A DNA stretch of 13,577 bases from Phoronis ovalis (taxonomy: Eukaryota; Phoronida; Phoronidae): assembly GCA_028565635.1 (NCBI GenBank), contig JAOXYB010019294.1:9515-23091 (forward strand), written 5' to 3'. Numbering within the stretch: position 1 is the first letter of the stretch; the number at the start of each line of letters is the position of its first letter. The position numbers were made by a program, and so were the translations under genes. Under the pieces are notes generated by a model, which had not been told where the DNA came from, searched no databases, and was given only the letters and a program-made list of their open reading frames with translations. Below are positions 7,317-13,577 of this stretch, one piece after another.

Positions 7317-9290
7317 ATGGAGGATAAGGTAGCGGAAGTGGTCCTCGGTTCAGAAGAGAAAAGTAAAAAACGTGATGAAATTAAGTCAAAGCTAACTCGT
7401 AAGTGTATGCTAATGATTAAAGCAATTATTCATTGTTGGTGAAAAGGTTTTGAATCAACCAATGGGTTTTAAGCTTGTGTAAATTCTTAAATTTCCCATA
7501 AATCATAATTCAAATATGTAGGCTTGTACTTTGTAGCTAGAGAGGCTAGCCATCCTGAGCCTGAGGGGGGGGGTAGGGGGTATCCCCAAGGTACAATGCT
7601 CGCACTTAAAAATCGGCAATGCTCGCTGCTCGCACTTAAGAAGAAAATTGACAACCAAAAAAAAAACGTCAACAAAACAAATTAGTTACCAAGTCCAAGA
7701 TTACAAAAACAATGCAAAAATATCCCTACTATCGCTTACCTGCGGCGAAGCTGTAGGGTCATAGCTGTTGCAGTATGAGGCTTCACTTGTATTTGTAAAT
7801 GTAATCGGCCATACCAATATAGCCGACTGATCAGTATCGTGGTTGTGTCAATGTTGCTGGACAAAGCTATAAAGATTTAGGATTCCTTTTTTCTCAATAG
7901 GATTAGGGATCACAAGCGTAGGTTGTTGTAATCTCATTAAATCTCTGTCAAATGTGTAGTACTACATCAAATGTTGTTAATATATAGATTATCGTTTTTA
8001 TCTAGGCGCAGCATTTTTGGTTAGTGTTACTGGCTTTTCCATCTTAGGTGGTTTTGGAATGACAGTTGCTCTAGTAAAGAAATCGGATCCAGCAATGTTC
8101 GCAAAGGTATAAGTCGAATGTAACAGGTGAACACAAATAACCTATGAGCAAAGATTTAGTAAAAATGAATGTAATTATAGTAAAATGCAGTGCATTTTAA
8201 TTTGTCTATACAAGTTAATTAAGTTCCTTAATTTCCATCAACATCTGGACTTAGTCTAGACAAGTACCATGTCTTCTATGTGACGGCGGATAAATAGCCG
8301 TATATCAGGAGCCAAAACAGCTGACGTGGTTGGCTAGACTTAGTCTGGATAATGCTTGCACATATTATATTGGTAAATTTATATATTTATGCTCAACTTT
8401 ACATTGATAAATTATAATTTTTTTAACTGTGAAACTACATATTTTTAACAAGTCACATGTAATGGTGGCTTTATGGCTTGCTCAAAAATCCAATTTTATA
8501 TATTTCTATTTCACTACTAAAAGCAATTACTCGTATTAGTATTATAAAAGGAAGATATAAGAGTAAAATTGTCAGGTAGCTAGCAATATATTTCAGCACC
8601 ATATAGTTAGTCTTTGATAATGTAATTATGTAAGAAAATGTTAAACTTTTCTTCAGAGTTTTACTGGATCAAGAGATTTACCGGAATCTGGAGCGGCACT
8701 TGCTCTGAGAGCACTTGGAAGAGCGACATTATATTCTGTTGGTGGTTTTTCTTTATTTTGTTTTGGTATTTGGAAACTAATGGGAGTAAAAAATGTAAGT
8801 GTTTACCCAAGTTGGTCAAATGGTCAGATAATTTACTGAAATACTTGTGGTAAGATTAAAAGTCTATGTCTATTTTTAATATAAAAAAATCCCCTCGTAT
8901 AAAACATTTCACCTGCTCATTGGTAGCAATAGGCAGTAAATACATGACAAATGAAATGAAAAACAGTTTCAGCATTTAATGCATAAATATAAAGAAAAAT
9001 TGATGATAAAGACTATAATAAAATAATCATATTTCTGTATTTTTATAAACAAGAATTGATATATATTCTGCAGTGTGTATCAAAAATCACATTGTATTTG
9101 CATAGAACGTGTTAATTCCTTTCAGATGGAAGAATTTAGAGCAAAAATCAAGTCTGTTCAACCAAAAAGAACCGTAAATGAAGAACAAGGAAAAACAGAT
9201 TTTAAAACTGTTAGAGAACTAGTAAATTACCTTATAGATGAGGATAAGAAAAAGAAAGAGAAAAAAGTTGAAAGCCTGAGCAAAACATGA
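7317..9290 (+). CDS. TMEM242: TMEM242, mitochondrial ATP synthase assembly factor, four coding exons
   Basis: The coding exons are 7317-7398, 8006-8106, 8657-8794 and 9126-9290, joined through GT-AG introns of 607, 550 and 331 bases. The frame is continuous and gives 161 residues, slightly longer than the roughly 140-residue human protein. Residues 1-27 are hydrophilic. A first membrane segment (about 29-51) starts AAFLV, is rich in Gly and ends VALVKK, matching the family's FLV...LAKKK. A conserved matrix is seen around 71-82 (ESGAALALRALG), close to the human ESGSSLALRALG. The second membrane segment (about 84-100) ends FGIWKLMGV, followed by MEEFRAK. The C-terminal 54 residues are charged and Lys-rich. 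The family protein sits in the inner mitochondrial membrane and, with TMEM70, helps build the ATP synthase c-ring; it also contacts complex I assembly factors. The start ATG has A at -3 and G at +4. Confidence 0.93.
7563..7672. repeat. G-run and duplicated CpG-containing patch inside TMEM242 intron 1
   Basis: Nine G (7565-7573), TA and five G (7576-7580) are followed by two copies of TGCTCGCACTTAA (7597-7609 and 7627-7639, offset 30). A TTGAC/GTCAA inverted pair then flanks an A-rich loop (7648-7672). The composition differs from the surrounding intron, which suggests an inserted repetitive element. I cannot name the family. Confidence 0.45.
8245..8348. repeat. 104-bp imperfect palindrome in TMEM242 intron 2, MITE-like
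   Basis: The left arm at 8245-8261 and the right arm at 8332-8348 are inverted copies matching at 13 of 17 positions, centred on GACTTAGTCTAGA-type sequence. Further inward, CCATGTC (8267-8273) can pair with GACGTGG (8323-8329) with one wobble. At the middle, ACGGC (8283-8287) pairs with GCCGT (8297-8301) around a nine-base loop, so the whole element can fold as one long interrupted hairpin. It is probably a miniature inverted-repeat transposon remnant. It lies between exons 2 and 3 and does not touch the splice sites. Confidence 0.55.
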
Positions 9291-9522
9291 ATTTTTTACT
9301 CATGGCATGTTTGTGGTTGGAAATCTGAAAGCAACATGTTGATAATTCTTGCTTGTGTAAGTTTATGATACATATTAGTGGAATTTCTACCAGATATCTG
9401 AGAGAGAATAACAAGGGGGCAGACAACAGTGTCAGTTCATTTCATTCGTATTGTGTCGGGTTATCAGCTTTCTAAAAGGTGAAAGCATGATGCACGATCA
9501 GGAAAATGAACGATAAGAAAAA

Positions 9523-9528
9523 AATAAA
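9523..9528 (+). terminator. Probable TMEM242 polyadenylation signal AATAAA
   Basis: This is the first AATAAA after the TMEM242 stop codon, giving a 3' UTR of roughly 250 bases. A GT-rich run (AGTGTGTGCTC, near 9562-9574) lies about 35-45 bases further on, as expected downstream of a cleavage site. Further AATAAA copies at 9765-9770 and 9772-9777 could serve as distal alternatives. Confidence 0.55.
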
Positions 9529-9913
9529 AATCCTTTGTTGCCAACTTGGATTGAAGTCCTCATAGTGTGTGCTCTAGATTTGTCCAAGACGGTTATGCCT
9601 ATAATTTTGACATAAATCATTAGAAAAATCCTTATGCTACTCATAATATCATATTTTCAGTGTGTATTTATGCTTTACAAACATAATTACACATTTTTAA
9701 AATTTCAGTATAATTATGCCATTTAGCCTGACTGTCTAAAATGATTTTAAAACAAACAAAAAAAAATAAAAAATAAACTTCAAAGTTTTAAGTAATTAAT
9801 TAGACTTATGTTTTAATCAGAATTTTAAGTAACACTTTCAGAATTTTAAATTTTCAAAAAATTTTTAGATTCATGCAAGTCTATGTGCACTGACAGTAAT
9901 ATACTTTCAAAGT
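9529..9913. other. A+T-rich spacer downstream of TMEM242
   Basis: No gene, RNA gene or clear repeat was seen here. The stretch is A+T-rich and contains the two spare AATAAA signals near 9765-9777. Confidence 0.5.
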
Positions 9914-10258
9914 ATCATAGCTACCAGACCCTTAAGCATTCTGTCTCTGCTAGAGGTCTCTAACTAACAGCCTCTAAGGTATTCAGTGACATGACATGAC
10001 ATGCTAGCTGTTTCTTCTAGAGGTCGCTAGCACCAGGTCCCTGGGGTATTCATTGGCACAATGTGCTTGCTGTTTCTCCTTGAGGTCACTAGCACCAGGT
10101 CCCTGGGGTATTCATTGGCGCAATGTGCTTGCTGTTTCTCCTTGAGGTCACTAGCAGCAGGCCTCTACGAGCATTCAGTGACACATGTTAACTGTCTCTG
10201 CTGGAGGTCACAAGCTCAGGGCCTTTAAAGTATTCAGTGGTACATCATGCTAACTATT
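9914..10258. repeat. Minisatellite, about 5.5 copies of a 60-67-bp unit
   Basis: Units can be phased on the word AGGTC, at 9954, 10021, 10083, 10145 and 10205, giving spacings of 67, 62, 62 and 60. The copies at 10021-10082 and 10083-10144 differ at only two positions. The outer copies are diverged and partial. The 67-base unit is lengthened by a small TGACA triplication around 9987-10000. The unit carries CCAGGTCCCTGG, which is a near palindrome, and three copies begin with the full hexamer AGGTCA. Near-identity in the middle with decay outward is typical of tandem expansion. The array lies in the spacer between convergent TMEM242 and the GPCR gene, and no open frame runs through it. Confidence 0.9.
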
Positions 10259-11296
10259 ACTATATAGTGCAACAATTACATACAATAATCAATTGTGACA
10301 TGCTTTGTATATAATTGCAAGCACTTATATAATCGCATGATGATGTTGGCCTGATGATATTGCTGCCATTTGTTTTTAGTACATGGCCTAAAATGGAAAA
10401 TAGGGTATAATTTTGTATCTTCATTTGCCCAAAAAAGCGATGCTTATGTCTGTTAAGTCATCTTAAATATACGTCACCTGGGAACTGGCGTAGATTTTGT
10501 AAAGTGCTGGCACTGACACAGTTATTCTAAGCAAAAAAGGAAAGAATTTTTAGCTTTTTATAGATCCAATTTTTTTAGCACCAGGTCACAAAAAGGGGCT
10601 TTTTTCATCCTTCACAACTGACACGGTAAGCCAAGTTTTTTTACTGTTATCCCCCCCCCCCCCTCAATGTGGTCCACTACCAATATGCCATATTCAGTAG
10701 CTGTTTTTTTAACACAAATAAAAGAAAATTGAATATAACGAGACAAAAGTTGGAACATTGTTTCATTTATGTTCAATAAATTACTGTTACAACTAGAGAC
10801 ACCTGTTGGTAAGCTGTTATCCGCTCCGAGCATTTGTCATCCTCAGATGTAGTGACATCATTGTTCAAAATATCAAAGAACTGTACAGTGATTCTATTTG
10901 TCACAAACAATATATGGGAAGTAAGAACTAATTGTATGCTAAGTTTCTAGAATATTCAACGATAAACTTTGGGCATGTAATGCCTGATTGTATAAAAGAT
11001 ATCACTTGAGAAATAATGCTAAAAAATAACTCTATCAAGTATTAACTAAAAAACTGTATTTTATCTATACATGCTTTTCATTATTTGAAAGACTGCATGC
11101 ATGTATCACCAAATATGTTGGATTTCTAAAAATATTTCTTTTGATTTGTTGAATACTGCAAACAAGAAACATGTGCTTGGTGTATAATACTAGCTAAATT
11201 TGTAAAAACTGCTAAAACGCATTACTTTAAAATAAAGTACATAATTATATACATAATACCTAAAAGATATTTGTTTTATCAAACCACATAGAGTTC
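10259..11296. other. Spacer between the minisatellite and the GPCR stop codon
   Basis: The part next to 11297 should include the 3' UTR of the minus-strand GPCR. I did not find a canonical AATAAA on the minus strand here, so either a variant signal is used or the UTR is longer. No coding region was recognised: the minus-strand open frame at 10612-10833 runs through the poly-C tract and looks accidental. Confidence 0.45.
10651..10663. repeat. Run of 13 C
   Basis: A 13-base homopolymer C tract in otherwise A+T-rich DNA. A shorter C run occurs near 4359. It is a likely site of length variation or sequencing error and has no evident function. Confidence 0.9.
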
Positions 11297-12361
11297 TCAG
11301 GACTGTGTAGAATTGGCTACCCTGAGAGTGGAGATTGTGCCTGTTTCTATGTTAACTCTGCCAGAATGACATCCACTAAGCTTTAAAAGTGATGTTTTGA
11401 ATACTGTCTTCATCAGATATTTCGAATAAATCCAAGGATTTATTGCAGAATTTAGATAAAACACATCAATTAACAAAAAGTTGATGGTTTCGTACCACCA
11501 GGAGACATTTGGGGGGACAGATATAAGTCGCACAATTAAATTGGGTGTTGCGCAAATACAGAAGACGCCTATAATAAGCAACATTGCTTTTGTGATTTTA
11601 TGTCGTTGAACAAAGGGATGTGATGCATCCATGTATGTGTTGGAGTGCTGTTTCTCCTTTTTGAAAGCTTGGTAGCCAACATAAGCGTGCAACGAAAAGG
11701 TAACTGACAGTGGTATAAAACATGTAAGCACGATACCCAAAGTGCGTATGAGAGTGTTGGGCGTTATTCTCTCTATTATACACATGCTATTATGGTCCCA
11801 CGTGTCCAACTTGACGTAAGACATTCCCAGCGATACTGACACAGTAACTGTTGAGTAACTTAAAGCAAATAATATCATGAAGACGCACCTTGATTTTGAC
11901 ATTAGAGTAGGATAACGCAAAGGAAATTTTGTAGCAATAAACCTATTTACTGCTATCATAAGCATACAACTAATTGACGACACAGATGGCCAAACAGAAA
12001 AGTATACCATTACCAAACAAGCTTGTTTCCCGGTGAAAATGTGAATCGGTATGTTACCATGAATGAAAACAATCAGTTTCCTAAACACGAATACTGGTAC
12101 TGCTACTGTGCCAGTAACAATATCAGTAAATGCTAAACTTAAAATGAAAATACCACTATACTCTTCTTGTTCCGATTTTCTGATACGGTGAAATGCAATA
12201 AATGTTAGCGTATTTCCAATAAGGGTGAAAATGATAATCACACAGTCAGAAATTATGTGGAAAATTAGAACCCCACGCGGCATTGGATATGTGATGTACC
12301 AAGGCAGTGACAGGTTTCCATCAGATAGAGTTGTGTTGCCGATCTCTTGCATTTCACCCAT
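11297..12361 (-). CDS. Class A (rhodopsin-like) GPCR, adenosine-receptor/MECA-like orphan
   Basis: A single uninterrupted frame of 354 residues encodes a complete seven-helix receptor for the plasma membrane. The N-terminus has two N-glycosylation sequons (Asn9, Asn16). Landmarks are GN in helix 1 (Asn50), LAFTD in helix 2 (Asp80), helix 3 Cys115 paired with Cys194 in extracellular loop 2, Pro217 in helix 5, and NPWIY at the end of helix 7 (308-312). A basic helix 8 and a possible palmitoylated Cys331 follow. The stretch NRFIATKFPLRY (139-150) resembles the DRYIAIRIPLRY of adenosine receptors, which is the main reason for the MECA call. Oddities are Asn in place of Asp in DRY (NRF) and CATP in place of CWxP (Ala271 for the toggle Trp). 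The ligand is unknown. It is intronless, like many invertebrate receptor expansions, and possibly arose by retroposition. The frame stays open 39 codons upstream of the chosen ATG without another Met. Confidence 0.9.
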   Translation of the reverse strand: MGEMQEIGNTTLSDGNLSLPWYITYPMPRGVLIFHIISDCVIIIFTLIGNTLTFIAFHRIRKSEQEEYSGIFILSLAFTDIVTGTVAVPVFVFRKLIVFIHGNIPIHIFTGKQACLVMVYFSVWPSVSSISCMLMIAVNRFIATKFPLRYPTLMSKSRCVFMILFALSYSTVTVSVSLGMSYVKLDTWDHNSMCIIERITPNTLIRTLGIVLTCFIPLSVTFSLHAYVGYQAFKKEKQHSNTYMDASHPFVQRHKITKAMLLIIGVFCICATPNLIVRLISVPPNVSWWYETINFLLIDVFYLNSAINPWIYSKYLMKTVFKTSLLKLSGCHSGRVNIETGTISTLRVANSTQS

Positions 12362-13577
12362 TCTGCTGTCGTGTCTGGTGTTTACCGATTTAATATCTTT
12401 TTTAATCTCTTTGATGAGATGGTTGGTACCACTAAGTTTTTCTGCGCGACTGTACGCTTTTTTCTCTTGGTAGCTTGCTTATTTCGATCTTGCAATCATA
12501 GTCTTTTTCATACTGAAACGCGTATAATTCAAGTTGTTATCATGGTAGTTTTTTTATTGTGTTGATGAATTCAAGTACAAATATGAATTAAACGTGAGCT
12601 CCACTATAAATGCTTTAATTTTGAAAAAAATTGTCTGGCTTCTGTTTTCTGTCACAGTATATGAGCTGGTGTTTAGAAAAATTGACCATATTAAAATTGT
12701 TGGAATTAATCGAATACTGCAACTTACATTGGAAACTATAATTATAAAAATCTGGAAAAGAGGGGTGTTTAACTGATGCAATGCACAAAATGGTGTTCTC
12801 AATTTTGTGATGGTAACGGAAGAAATATTATATAATAACAAATCAAACAGACATATTTATGCTAAAATTATGTTGATTTTTTATACCTGTCAAATTTTTC
12901 CATAGAGTACCAGCTCTGACTAATATGAGTAAATAAATTATGTTGTTTTTTGCACTAAGTGTCTAACATAACATATTACAGAATTAAACTGACCTGGTTC
13001 ACCATCTATTTTCAAATATTACTAAAAAAATAATGTTCTGCTGATGCTGTATCAATGGTTGACAGTGTTCTTTTTTGAGTCAGATATATCAACTTAAGGA
13101 AGTACTTTTAATTACTAGGTATGTATACACAAGTTGGTGTGATGAAAAATCAATAAAATTTGAATGAAAGTTAAGGTTTCCGTGGCTATATTACGTGCAC
13201 ATCATAGTATATTAGAACCTCGATGGAATTGTCTATAAAAAAATCCCCTTGATGTACATATTAATAAACTGTCGGTATAAGTTTTAAAAAATTCATTGAG
13301 AAATCTGAAATTAAAAGTAAACTAACTAAAATTATATTTACCTAAAATTTTGAAAATAGCACAAACATTTGCATAATTTGTTTTGAATTTATGTTTACAA
13401 TATCATTTTTAGCACTAAACAAACTTTGGCATACAAAATAATCTTTTCCAACTCGTAAAATTACATTAATTTCCCTCAACACATTAAAATGTTTTAGTCT
13501 ATTCACTTGCCTTTCAGCATTATATAGATTTCCCAGTAGCAAGTAAAAAAATGCCAATACGATTTTGCAGGATTTTT
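12362..13577. other. Upstream flank of the GPCR gene, no recognised gene
   Basis: From 12362 to 12478 the GPCR frame remains open on the minus strand, back to a TAA at 12481-12479, with Lys/Glu-rich composition but no ATG. Beyond that the DNA is A+T-rich. Minus-strand frames at 12554-12841 and 13342-13557 have start codons but no recognised domains. The second has a fairly protein-like stretch of charged and aliphatic residues. No TATA box could be assigned with confidence, and the 5' UTR of the GPCR presumably starts in this flank. Confidence 0.45.

Noticed and set aside
7487-7675. Minus-strand open frame inside TMEM242 intron 1
   Set aside because: Its translation comes from the G-run and A-rich repeat patch and has no domain.
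9914-10258. Regularly spaced repeats considered as a CRISPR array
   Set aside because: The whole 62-bp unit is repeated with no unique spacers, and the genome is eukaryotic with introns. It is a minisatellite.
12225-12565. Plus-strand open frames over the start of the GPCR gene
   Set aside because: These are antisense shadows of the receptor coding sequence, with no independent evidence.

Overview
The window is animal (metazoan) nuclear DNA. Genes are split by GT-AG introns, the DNA is roughly two-thirds A+T, intergenic and intronic stretches are long, CpG looks scarce outside one promoter-like patch, and there are minisatellite and hairpin repeats. Nothing prokaryotic or viral is visible. 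The species cannot be fixed from the sequence. The divergence of the proteins and the compact gene spacing suggest a non-vertebrate, probably marine, animal.

Three genes can be supported. (1) On the minus strand, 6864 down to 6572 is the first coding exon of a DHHC palmitoyltransferase of the ZDHHC9/14/18 group, closest to ZDHHC14. It ends in a GTAAGT splice donor, and the remaining exons, including the DHHC catalytic domain, are not in the window, so roughly the first 6.5 kb is probably its long first intron. (2) On the plus strand, 7317-9290 is a complete four-exon TMEM242 gene. Its 161-residue product is a two-pass inner mitochondrial membrane protein that helps assemble the ATP synthase rotor ring. 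(3) On the minus strand, 12361 down to 11297 is an intronless class A GPCR of 354 residues, adenosine-receptor-like (MECA group) but with altered DRY and CWxP motifs.

The ZDHHC and TMEM242 genes are head-to-head with only 452 bp between start codons. That gap and its edges are CpG-richer and carry a near-consensus NRF-1 site, ETS-type sites, a TATCGATA octamer and a CACGTG E-box, which looks like a bidirectional promoter. From memory, the human orthologues TMEM242 and ZDHHC14 are also adjacent and divergent at 6q25.3, so this looks like an anciently conserved gene pair and is the main point of interest. TMEM242 and the GPCR are convergent, separated by about 2 kb that holds a 62-bp minisatellite.

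Non-coding structures worth noting are an 89-nt microRNA-like or MITE-like hairpin at 5462-5550, a 104-bp imperfect palindrome in TMEM242 intron 2 (8245-8348), a perfect 32-bp tandem duplication (2178-2241), and a small unrecognised open frame with protein-like composition (2613-2753). I did not find a clearly new multi-gene system.
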